NCBI GenBank assembly: GCA_937891325.1
Contig: CALAFU010000034.1
Coordinates: 1 to 5,577 of the forward strand
Origin: an uncultured Candidatus Melainabacteria bacterium
Lineage (GTDB): Bacteria; Cyanobacteriota; Vampirovibrionia; Gastranaerophilales; Gastranaerophilaceae
DNA: 5,577 bases
Direction of reading: 5' to 3'
Notes under the pieces: generated by a model
What the model was told of the DNA's origin: nothing
Seen by the model: the letters and a program-made list of their open reading frames with translations, nothing else
Databases searched by the model: none
Translations under genes and position numbers: made by a program
Shown here: positions 1 through 5,491 of the stretch, piece after piece
Layout of the letters: every line of letters begins with the position of its first letter
How positions within the stretch are numbered: position 1 is the stretch's first letter

Positions 1-1
1 T

Positions 2-463
2 TTAATTTCTATCAAAATTGAAGAAAGCCTACGTACAACAGATTCAATGGCTTACAATTCAGACAAATCTTCAAACACAGTAGATAACTTTACAACATAC
101 CTTAAAAATTGGCTTCCATTCTACAAAATTGATCCAGCAAATAACTTCGGCGGTCAAAATACAGTAGAAAACTCAGCTAATACAACAAGAAACTTAGTTT
201 TCGGTGATACAATTTCAACTCAAGTAGTTCAAATGTTATCAAACGGAAACATGATGGTACAAGGCAAAAAGACTTTAGTAAACAATAATGAAAGAGTTGA
301 TTTAATCGTAACAGGCGTTGTAGACCCAAGATGGATAGACCAAAACGGTCAAATCTCTTCAACAAAAGTAGCTAACTTACAATTCGCACTTTCTGGCAGA
401 GGTTCATTATCAAGAGGTCAAAACGAAGGCGTAATCAACAGAGTAATCAAATACTTATTCTAA
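2..463 (+). CDS. flgH: Flagellar L-ring protein FlgH (3' part, truncated by window edge)
   Basis: The frame is open from the left edge, so only the last 153 residues are present. The N-terminal lipoprotein signal and lipobox cysteine expected for FlgH lie outside the window. FlgH is an outer-membrane lipoprotein that forms the L-ring, the bushing through which the flagellar rod passes. The fragment opens with LISIKIEES, which fits the GD-I-x-V/I-x-I-x-E segment of the family. Later come FGDTISTQVVQMLSNGNMMV, a G-K-K-x-x-x-x-N strand, the VTGVVDPRWI block (family form FSGVVNPR) and S-S-T-K-V-A-N. The end, GVINRVIKYLF, matches the usual 'GWLQRFFL..L' type C-terminus. The ATG at 47 is an internal methionine, not the start, because family-like sequence continues upstream of it. 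The stop is 20 bases before flgI, consistent with co-transcription. Identification is firm; only the 5' end is missing. Confidence 0.94.
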   Translation, partial: LISIKIEESLRTTDSMAYNSDKSSNTVDNFTTYLKNWLPFYKIDPANNFGGQNTVENSANTTRNLVFGDTISTQVVQMLSNGNMMVQGKKTLVNNNERVDLIVTGVVDPRWIDQNGQISSTKVANLQFALSGRGSLSRGQNEGVINRVIKYLF

Positions 464-468
464 TAATT

Positions 469-480
469 AGGGACAAAGGG
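469..480 (+). promoter_or_regulatory. Ribosome-binding region of flgI (two candidate SD cores)
   Basis: Two purine cores precede the flgI ATG at 484. AGGGA at 469-473 has 10 bases of spacing and AAAGGG at 475-480 has only 3. The first has the more normal spacing, so it is the more likely Shine-Dalgarno element. Both support the ATG at 484, which is also the start that yields a proper signal peptide. Confidence 0.55.
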
Positions 481-483
481 AAA

Positions 484-1581
484 ATGAAAAAATTAATTGC
501 AACAATAGTATTTATAATGATGACAATGATGATACCAATGCAAGCGCAAGCTGCAACAGTAAAAATCGGCGACATTACACATGTAAAAGGTGTTAGAAAC
601 AACCAAATCGTAGGTTACGGTATCGTTGTTGGTTTACCTGGAACAGGTGACAACTCTCGTTCAACTCAGTTGACAAATAAATTACTATTGATGAACTTGG
701 GTACAATTATTGAACAAGAAAACTACATTCAAAAAGGTTCTTCAGCAGCAGTAATTGTTACAGCAACAGTTCCACCATTTGCAAAAAACGGCGACCAAAT
801 TGACGTTACAGTATCAACATTAGCAGATGCTAAGAGCTTAGAAGGCGGTGTTTTGGTTCAAACAATCTTGAAAGCACCAAACGGCGAAGCAGTTGCAGTA
901 GCACAAGGTCCTGTTTCAGTAGGTGGTGTAAACGCAAGAAGCAACGGTAGCATGACAAGAACTGCAATCACTTCAACAGGTCGTATCCCAGGTGGTGCGA
1001 TTATGGAACGTGATATCGATACAGAAATTGGTGATGCAAGTTCAGTAACTTTATCTTTAGACCATTCAGATTACACAATGGTTTCAAGAGTTGCACAAGC
1101 AATTTCACAAGTTGCACCGGCAAAAGCAATCGACGGAAGCTCAGTTCAAGTAACTATTCCATCAAAATTCTTAAACGATAGAATTACTTTCTTATCAATA
1201 CTAGAAAACTTGCAAGTAAGCCCAACAGCTGAAAGAGCAAAAGTTGTAGTAAATGAAAGAACAGGAACTGTTGTAATCGGTTCGCAAGTGAAATTATTAC
1301 CAGCAGCAGTGGCACATGGCAATATTACAGTAACAGTTTCAACAACAAACGATGTATCTCAACCAAACTCATTTGCACAAGGTTCATCAGTGGGCTTCTC
1401 AAATTCAACAATTGGTGTTGATAAAGGCGCAGGCAGTGTGGTTAAGATGAACGGTAACAGCAACTTGAACGACTTAGTAAACGCTTTAAATTCAATCGGT
1501 GTTACTCCTGTTGATATAATCAGTATTCTTCAAGCGTTGAAGAAAGCAGGAAGTTTGCAAGCTGATTTACAAGTAATTTAG
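484..1581 (+). CDS. flgI: Flagellar P-ring protein FlgI
   Basis: FlgI is exported by the Sec system and forms the periplasmic P-ring around the rod at the peptidoglycan layer. The 365-residue length is typical of the family. Residues 1-23 are a signal peptide: MKK, then a hydrophobic core unusually rich in methionine (residues 12-19), then AQA, with cleavage expected after Ala23 or Ala24. The mature N-terminus carries the family hallmark at residues 35-56, with VKGVRNNQIVGYGIVVGL followed by PGTGD. The central SLADAKSLEGG-like block (here TLADAKSLEGGVLVQT, residues 112-127) and AVAQGPVSVGG (138-148) are also typical. The last 34 residues match the conserved C-terminus, with VNALNSIGVTP, then ISILQALKKAGSLQADLQVI. 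There is no cysteine in the whole protein, so the intramolecular disulfide known from Salmonella FlgI cannot form here. The FlgA chaperone normally needed for ring assembly is not in the window. Confidence 0.98.
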   Translation: MKKLIATIVFIMMTMMIPMQAQAATVKIGDITHVKGVRNNQIVGYGIVVGLPGTGDNSRSTQLTNKLLLMNLGTIIEQENYIQKGSSAAVIVTATVPPFAKNGDQIDVTVSTLADAKSLEGGVLVQTILKAPNGEAVAVAQGPVSVGGVNARSNGSMTRTAITSTGRIPGGAIMERDIDTEIGDASSVTLSLDHSDYTMVSRVAQAISQVAPAKAIDGSSVQVTIPSKFLNDRITFLSILENLQVSPTAERAKVVVNERTGTVVIGSQVKLLPAAVAHGNITVTVSTTNDVSQPNSFAQGSSVGFSNSTIGVDKGAGSVVKMNGNSNLNDLVNALNSIGVTPVDIISILQALKKAGSLQADLQVI

Positions 1582-1586
1582 AAATA

Positions 1587-1597
1587 AAAAGGGTGGG
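1587..1597 (+). promoter_or_regulatory. Atypical G-rich ribosome-binding region of flgJ
   Basis: The only purine-rich element before the flgJ ATG at 1607 is AAAAGGGTGGG. It has two GGG runs separated by T rather than a clean AGGAGG. The nearer run ends 9 bases from the ATG, which is a normal distance. Pairing with the usual anti-Shine-Dalgarno sequence would be imperfect, so FlgJ may be translated less efficiently than flgK, which has a clean AAGGAG. That would suit a cap protein needed in few copies, but this is inference. Confidence 0.5.
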
Positions 1598-1606
1598 TAA
1601 AATAAA

Positions 1607-1954
1607 ATGGATAATTCAATAAATACAATTTCAACAAATGTTTTAAATAATACGGGTCTGATAAACAACGACCAATACAACTTGAATAACATCAAAGGTG
1701 CTGGCAATCAGAAGGCTCAATTGAAAAAGGTTGGCGAAGAATTTGAAACAATGTTTCTTACAAAGATGATGCAAACCATGGACAAAACAGTCGATAGAGA
1801 AGGCGGATTGCTAGGAGAAGAATCAAGATACGTAGACACTTTCAAAAATCATGTTTACCAAGAGGTAAGTAGGCAACTAACAAAGAGTCCACACACATCA
1901 ATCGGCATAGCAAGCCAAATTTACAAACAAATGGAAAGATACGTACAAGATTAA
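1607..1954 (+). CDS. flgJ: Rod-binding protein FlgJ, single-domain form (no muramidase domain)
   Basis: The 115-residue protein consists of a polar Asn-rich leader (about residues 1-35) and a rod-binding domain (about 40-112). Domain features are LKKVGEEFETMFLTKMMQTM (39-58, family pattern 'a.qFEalFl.qmlk.m'), a Gly-Gly-containing turn (GGLLGEES, 66-73), the SRYVDTFKNHVYQEVSRQL helix, and TSIGIASQIYKQM (97-109, family 'lGia..i...l'). FlgJ works in the periplasm as the scaffold or cap on which the proximal and distal rod assemble. In gammaproteobacteria a C-terminal glucosaminidase domain opens the peptidoglycan. Here the protein stops after the rod-binding domain, as in several other phyla, so the wall-cutting activity must come from another gene. 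It sits 25 bases after flgI, the standard neighbourhood. No signal peptide is visible, as expected for a substrate of the flagellar type III export system. Confidence 0.9.
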   Translation: MDNSINTISTNVLNNTGLINNDQYNLNNIKGAGNQKAQLKKVGEEFETMFLTKMMQTMDKTVDREGGLLGEESRYVDTFKNHVYQEVSRQLTKSPHTSIGIASQIYKQMERYVQD

Positions 1955-1977
1955 TTAGAAAAAAGGGATAAAAAGAT

Positions 1978-2259
1978 ATGTTAAACGGAATTTCATCAGG
2001 AGCATCAAACCAAGTACACGCATTTACAGCAGCAAATGCATTTAGAGTGGCTCAACAAGCACTAGAACAAGGTCAAAAACAACAAGATAACACTCCAAGT
2101 GGTGTAGAATTAAACGATAATGATGCAATCTTAAGACATCAAAATATCAACGAAATCAAAGATATTGCAAAAAGCGTAGGCGAAACAAATCTTTCAGACG
2201 AAGATATTAAATACGGTTTAACTTATGGCAGAAGCGTAATTGCAGATTTCTCAGTATAA
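1978..2259 (+). CDS. Small protein in the flgM position; possible divergent FlgM anti-sigma factor
   Basis: This is a 93-residue soluble protein without cysteine, signal peptide or membrane segment. It starts 23 bases after flgJ with an AGGGA ribosome-binding core at 1964-1968, and ends 18 bases before flgN. FlgM, which binds and inhibits sigma-28 (FliA) until it is exported through the finished hook, is usually encoded just before flgN. Visible structure is an Ala/Gln-rich probable helix at about residues 12-36, a polar linker (37-55), a short helix INEIKDIAKSVG (57-68), then LSDEDIKYGLTYGRSVIADF (72-91). The second half can be laid over the FlgM pattern G-x-Y-x-[VI]-D-x-x-x-I-A-x-x-L through Gly68, Leu72, Ile77 and Leu81. 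However, the Tyr and Ala of that pattern are missing, and the YGRSVIADFSV tail is not typical of FlgM. The coding region is well supported. The FlgM identity rests mainly on position; an uncharacterised flagellar accessory protein is the alternative. Confidence 0.5.
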   Translation: MLNGISSGASNQVHAFTAANAFRVAQQALEQGQKQQDNTPSGVELNDNDAILRHQNINEIKDIAKSVGETNLSDEDIKYGLTYGRSVIADFSV

Positions 2260-2277
2260 CGGGCAAGAGGAAATAAA

Positions 2278-2781
2278 ATGAACGAACAATTTTATAGAAC
2301 AGTTTCTCAAATGTTAGAAGATACAATTTCTGTATACGAAGAACTGTTAGAATTATATAAAGAAAAGAAAAAAGTATTGCTTACTCCCAAAAACAGTGAG
2401 TTGCTAAGAATAGTTGATGAAAAAATTTTGGCTCAAGTTAATTCTGTAAAAAAAGTAAACGAAAAAAGAGAAGAATTTTGTAAAGAAAACGAAATTGAGC
2501 CAACAAATATAAGTACGCTAATTGAGCTTGCACAAAGGGAAAACCCCGAATTTGAAAAAATCTTATCTGAACAAAAGGTTAAGATAAATGAAGTTGCAGA
2601 GGAAATGGCGTTAGTTGAGAAGACAAATGTGGAATTAATAAAGCATGGTCTAGTAATGTCAGACAAATTATTAGATATCATAATAAGTGCAGCAACGCCG
2701 CAAACGGATAATTACGACATGCACGGAAAAAATGTAGACACAAGTGAACTAAGCATAAGTTCCATAGTGGAAGACGCTTAA
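2278..2781 (+). CDS. flgN: FlgN-type export chaperone for hook-filament junction proteins
   Basis: FlgN is a cytoplasmic chaperone that binds the C-terminal helices of FlgK and FlgL and delivers them to the flagellar export gate. The 167-residue product is almost entirely helical and strongly charged, with heptad-like hydrophobic spacing at about residues 5-70 and 90-137. It follows the family layout. An N-terminal helix, TVSQMLEDTISVYEELLELY (8-27), is followed by a Lys-rich stretch, then a second helix ending in EKREEF (62-67), a Pro-containing break (EIEPTNIS, 72-79), and a long C-terminal helix with NVELIKHGLVMSDKLLDII (117-135). The tail, NYDMHGKN (145-152), resembles the 'Y-x-x-x-G' region near the end of FlgN proteins. 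It lies directly upstream of both presumed clients, 14 bases before flgK, with AGAGGA (2266-2271) as ribosome-binding site. FlgN sequences diverge strongly, so position adds much of the certainty. Confidence 0.8.
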   Translation: MNEQFYRTVSQMLEDTISVYEELLELYKEKKKVLLTPKNSELLRIVDEKILAQVNSVKKVNEKREEFCKENEIEPTNISTLIELAQRENPEFEKILSEQKVKINEVAEEMALVEKTNVELIKHGLVMSDKLLDIIISAATPQTDNYDMHGKNVDTSELSISSIVEDA

Positions 2782-2782
2782 A

Positions 2783-2788
2783 AAGGAG
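2783..2788 (+). promoter_or_regulatory. Strong Shine-Dalgarno site of flgK
   Basis: AAGGAG lies 7 bases before the ATG at 2796 and is the cleanest ribosome-binding site in the window. It fixes the flgK start, which also gives the canonical N-terminal helix of the protein. Confidence 0.8.
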
Positions 2789-2795
2789 TTTTAAG

Positions 2796-4283
2796 ATGAC
2801 CATTAACAAAGCTATGAACATTGCCCTATCTGGGCTTAACGCACACCAAGCCGCATTAAATGTGGTTTCTCACAATATTGCGAACATAAATACTGAAGGC
2901 TACCGTCGTCAGCAAGTTCATTTTGCTGAAATGCGTACACCTTTGTATGACAACTCTGTAAGTGGTCAAATTGCCTCTCTTGCAGGGGTTAGAATTGACG
3001 GCATTAAAACTGCGTCAAATGATTATTTGAACGATTATTTTAGAAAACAAAATTCTTTATATGAAGGCTTGCAAGCTGGTGCAGATATTGCTGCTGGTGT
3101 TGCAGGTTTGCTTGATGAATTGCAAGATTCAGCATTAGGCGACTCTTTGAACGCTTTTTATGAAGCTGCAAACTCTTTATATCAAAACCCAACAGATTAT
3201 AGCTTGAGAGTTAATTTTGCTGCAAAAGCAAAAGCCGTTGCAAACAAATTTAATGCTCTTGATACATCATTAAAGAATTATGCAACAAGCGTAATTGGTG
3301 ACGGTTCAGACAGTTCTGCGCAAGCATCGCAAGTTGGAACAGATGTTAGTAAATTGAATTCTCAATTGGAAAAATTGGCTAATATCAATTTGCAATTGTC
3401 AAGAACTCCAGATGATACAAACTTGCAATCTCAACGCGACCAAGTTTTATCAGAAATTTCAAGCCTAGCAGATGTTGATGTAAAAATTACAGAAACAGGA
3501 ACTGCAAATGTTTCAATCGGTAATGCTGAACTTGTAAGCGGTGTAAAAGTTGTTGGAAAATTAGAATATTCAACAGTTACAGACGCAAACGGTAATGTAA
3601 ACCCAAGAATTCAAGCAATTGACGTTGAAACAAAACGCACAAAAGATGTTACAAAAGACTTTACAGGCGGTTCAATTGGCGGTGTTATTTCAGGTCTAGA
3701 AACTTTGACTACAGCTCAAGCAGACTTGGACAAATTAGCAAAAGCCTTTATTGACCAAATGAATGGTATTCAACAATATGTTGATGGTGATAATCAAGCA
3801 TGTTACTACGATAGACAAAATGATGTCTTGGTTAAAAATCCACCACCATTGTTTGAAGGTTCATCAGCAGGCGACATCAAAATTAATGATGATGTTTATA
3901 ACAACCCTGATTTAATTGCTGCCGCTAGAATTGATACATCAACCGACAAATGGGAAAAAGCCGTTGGTAATGGAGATAACGCTCTATTCTTCTACAACGC
4001 AAAGAGTGCTAAATTAACTGATTTAGATGGTTTGTCAATGCAAGACTTCTTGATAGCAATGGGCACAAAAGCTGCACTAAGTGCTGATGATTTGCAAAAA
4101 CAAGCAGATGCACAAGGCTCAATTGTAGACAGTATTAATAACCAAATACTTTCTGAAACAGGGGTTAATCTTGATGAAGAGTTGTCAAATATGATTATTT
4201 ATCAACAAGGTTATAACGCAAGCGCAAGAATGTTCTCAACCTGTGTTGAAGTATTCGATACTCTTGTAAATCTGGGTAAATAG
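2796..4283 (+). CDS. flgK: Flagellar hook-associated protein 1, FlgK
   Basis: FlgK is the first hook-filament junction protein, exported by the flagellar type III system and assembled on the end of the hook. The N-terminal D0 domain is unmistakable. Residues 6-25 (AMNIALSGLNAHQAALNVVS) and HNIANINTEGYRRQQV (26-41) are the rod/hook/HAP signature, with the S-G-L-x-A-x-Q-A-A-L and N-I-A-N-x-N-T-x-G-Y motifs. The C-terminal D0 half is equally clear at residues 455-495, with GVNLDEELSNMIIYQQGYNA and then ARMFSTCVEVFDTLVNLGK. The middle (about 110-450) holds the variable exposed domains and is acidic and Ala/Asn-rich. At 495 residues it is within the usual range, slightly short of the Salmonella protein. 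Two cysteines are present, Cys336 in the variable region and Cys483 inside the terminal helix; cysteine is uncommon in exported axial proteins. Its presumed chaperone gene lies immediately upstream and its partner flgL follows 56 bases downstream. Confidence 0.97.
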   Translation: MTINKAMNIALSGLNAHQAALNVVSHNIANINTEGYRRQQVHFAEMRTPLYDNSVSGQIASLAGVRIDGIKTASNDYLNDYFRKQNSLYEGLQAGADIAAGVAGLLDELQDSALGDSLNAFYEAANSLYQNPTDYSLRVNFAAKAKAVANKFNALDTSLKNYATSVIGDGSDSSAQASQVGTDVSKLNSQLEKLANINLQLSRTPDDTNLQSQRDQVLSEISSLADVDVKITETGTANVSIGNAELVSGVKVVGKLEYSTVTDANGNVNPRIQAIDVETKRTKDVTKDFTGGSIGGVISGLETLTTAQADLDKLAKAFIDQMNGIQQYVDGDNQACYYDRQNDVLVKNPPPLFEGSSAGDIKINDDVYNNPDLIAAARIDTSTDKWEKAVGNGDNALFFYNAKSAKLTDLDGLSMQDFLIAMGTKAALSADDLQKQADAQGSIVDSINNQILSETGVNLDEELSNMIIYQQGYNASARMFSTCVEVFDTLVNLGK

Positions 4284-4339
4284 CCCAAAACAAAAGCAAA
4301 CAAACGGATTTGTAAGCATTAAACAGTGAGGATTACATT
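4284..4339 (+). other. flgK-flgL intergenic gap with flgL ribosome-binding site
   Basis: This 56-base gap is the longest within the operon. It is A-rich and contains the flgL ribosome-binding site, TGAGGA at 4327-4332, 7 bases before the ATG at 4340. I see no hairpin followed by a T-run, so no terminator. I also see no convincing sigma-28 pair (TAAA ... GCCGATAA) or sigma-54 GG/GC pair, so flgL is probably read through from upstream. Confidence 0.6.
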
Positions 4340-5344
4340 ATGGCAATTGGAAGAGTTTCATCATATCAATTTAATACATCATTTGCAAAACAAGTACATA
4401 ATACGCAATCAAAATTCAATAAACTTTCTCAACAAATTACATCTGGTAAAAGGGTTACGTCTGTAACAGATGATGCTGTTGCTGCAAAAGGAATTATCAA
4501 GGCAAATGCACAACTTGCAGATATTGAAACATATTTGAAAAACTTGCAACTAGCAGATAATGAATTAACTCAAACCGACCAAACTTTGGGTGCGATTAAT
4601 GATAAATTGCAAGATGCTTACGACTTGGCAATGACAGTTGCTAATGGTACAAGCGGTGAAGAACAAATGAACGCTTATCGCCAACAATTAGATGCAATTA
4701 TCAGTAATATAACAAGAATGGCTAACACACAATATGATGGTAAATACATATTTGCGGGTACAAATACAACAACAGAACCTTATTCGTTGGTGGAAACTGA
4801 TGATGCAACAGCGGATAATGCAGGTTTGGTTTATGCAGGTAACGACGGCGGAAGATATACACTTGTTGGTCAAGCTAAAAATGAATTACCAGATGTTATA
4901 AGTGACGAAAAGAAAGAACAAATTAACTTTATCGGCAAAGAGGTTTTCGGACAAGTTAAATTTACAACTGATGCAGACGGAAATGTAACAATTGACGATG
5001 CAAATAGTTCAGGCGCATTTAAAGCGTTGTATGAATTAAAAGCTGCATTGCAAAATGACCCTGTAGATGAACAAGCAGTTAGAGCAACTTTGGATAGCTT
5101 AGACGCTAGTATGTCACAAGTTTCTGCTGCAAGAACAAAAACCGGTGCGTTGGGTCAAGAATTTGAAGATATTCAAGATGCCTATGCAAACGATACACTT
5201 AATTTGAAACAATTACGTTCTGACTTAGAAGATACAGACTTGCCAAGTGCTGTTTCTGATTGGTATACAGCATATCAATCACTTCAAGCATCATATCAAA
5301 TGTTCTCACAAACAATGAACGTATCATTGTTGAACTATATTTAG
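4340..5344 (+). CDS. flgL: Flagellar hook-associated protein 3, FlgL
   Basis: FlgL is the second junction protein and connects FlgK to the flagellin filament. The 334-residue product has the flagellin-like N-terminal helix pair. It starts MAIGRVSSYQ, followed by KLSQQITSGKRVTSVTDDAV (28-47), which matches the family 'L..qisSGkri..psDDp.aa'. It continues through LKNLQLADNELTQTDQTLGA (66-85) and the FlgL-type block QYDGKYIFAGTNT (131-143) with EPYSL. This last segment distinguishes FlgL from plain flagellin. The C-terminal helix at about residues 300-334 runs DLPSAVSDWYTAYQSLQASY and ends VSLLNYI, matching 'D..eai..l.....aLqasl....k....SLlnyL'. The central region (about 150-260) is variable and Asp-rich (for example TTDADGNVTIDDANSSG) and is probably surface exposed. 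It is slightly longer than Salmonella FlgL (317 residues). It is the last gene of the run, and the terminator lies about 120 bases downstream. Confidence 0.96.
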   Translation: MAIGRVSSYQFNTSFAKQVHNTQSKFNKLSQQITSGKRVTSVTDDAVAAKGIIKANAQLADIETYLKNLQLADNELTQTDQTLGAINDKLQDAYDLAMTVANGTSGEEQMNAYRQQLDAIISNITRMANTQYDGKYIFAGTNTTTEPYSLVETDDATADNAGLVYAGNDGGRYTLVGQAKNELPDVISDEKKEQINFIGKEVFGQVKFTTDADGNVTIDDANSSGAFKALYELKAALQNDPVDEQAVRATLDSLDASMSQVSAARTKTGALGQEFEDIQDAYANDTLNLKQLRSDLEDTDLPSAVSDWYTAYQSLQASYQMFSQTMNVSLLNYI

Positions 5345-5350
5345 AAAGTC

Positions 5351-5390
5351 GATAAGACATTAAGGCATTAAGGCATTAAGATACTAAGTC
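5351..5390 (+). repeat. Tandem array of five 8-bp units, consensus ATTAAGRC
   Basis: Five contiguous octamers start at 5351, 5359, 5367, 5375 and 5383. The second and third are identical (ATTAAGGC). The others are GATAAGAC, ATTAAGAT and ACTAAGTC, so every unit keeps TAAG at positions 3-6. A further in-phase unit, ATTAAGAT, occurs at 5399-5406 after one degenerate octamer, and AGAAAGTC at 5343-5350 may be a decayed first unit overlapping the flgL stop codon. The array is non-coding. Its function is unknown. Confidence 0.85.
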
Positions 5391-5459
5391 GAACTATTAT
5401 TAAGATGACATTTTAATTATAAATGACTTATCGTCTTATAGTCTTAAATGCTTAAAGTC
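5356..5459. repeat. Long imperfect inverted repeat (35-base arms, 34-base spacer)
   Basis: Arm 5356-5390 and the reverse complement of arm 5425-5459 align without gaps at 25 of 35 positions. Two of the mismatches (5373 with 5442, and 5382 with 5433) would be G-U pairs in RNA. Pairs cluster on the TAAG cores every 8 bases. The transcript could fold into a long hairpin just before the terminator, or the DNA could be an insertion of a small repeated element. No transposase, target-site duplication or coding sequence is visible in it. Confidence 0.75.
5428..5459 (-). repeat. Opposed tandem block: 8-bp units read on the - strand
   Basis: Read on the - strand from 5456 downwards, TAAG recurs exactly every 8 bases. 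The units are TTTAAGCA, TTTAAGAC and TATAAGAC, followed by GATAAGTC, which overlaps the inner end of the block (5425-5432). This is the same octamer family as at 5351-5390 but in inverted orientation, so the two blocks face each other across an AT-rich spacer. Confidence 0.75.
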
Positions 5460-5461
5460 AT

Positions 5462-5490
5462 AAAAAACTCGGACATTGTCCGAGTTTTTT
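5462..5490. terminator. Bidirectional rho-independent terminator
   Basis: The stem ACTCGGAC (5467-5474) pairs perfectly with GTCCGAGT (5478-5485) around a 3-base loop. It is flanked by an A-run at 5462-5466 and a T-run at 5486-5490, which extend the pairing to 13 bp. A-tract on one side and T-tract on the other make it work in both directions. It ends the + strand flagellar run and lies one base beyond the stop codon of the convergent - strand gene. Confidence 0.93.
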
Positions 5491-5491
5491 A

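Noticed and set aside
177..365. Reverse-strand open frame of 62 codons inside flgH
   Set aside because: It lies fully opposite well-conserved FlgH sequence, has no ribosome-binding context of note and resembles no known protein, so it is a shadow frame.
47..463. ATG at 47 as the start of a complete 138-residue protein
   Set aside because: The same frame is open to the left edge and reads LISIKIEES, which fits upstream FlgH sequence, so the methionine is internal and the gene is truncated by the window.
2433..2681. Reverse-strand open frame of 82 codons inside flgN
   Set aside because: Its Phe/Ser-rich composition is what the antisense of Lys/Glu-rich flgN codons produces, and it has no independent support.
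4284..4339. Separate sigma-28 promoter for flgL
   Set aside because: No TAAA plus GCCGATAA-like pair with proper spacing is visible in the gap; only A-rich sequence and the ribosome-binding site are present.
4688..4873. Reverse-strand open frame of 61 codons inside flgL, rich in Cys and Ile
   Set aside because: It is antisense to conserved FlgL sequence. The cysteines come from complementing Ala and Thr codons (GCA/ACA), and there is no sign of a real gene.
4340..5344. Flagellin (FliC) instead of FlgL
   Set aside because: The GKYIFAG block followed by EPYSL, the C-terminal SLLNYI, and the position right after flgK all point to FlgL.
5351..5459. CRISPR array
   Set aside because: The units are 8 bases long and contiguous without spacers, and the opposed orientation of the two blocks does not fit a CRISPR.
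5351..5459. Insertion sequence remnant
   Set aside because: No transposase coding remains and no target-site duplication is visible at the ends of the dyad; a MITE-like origin is only kept as an open possibility.
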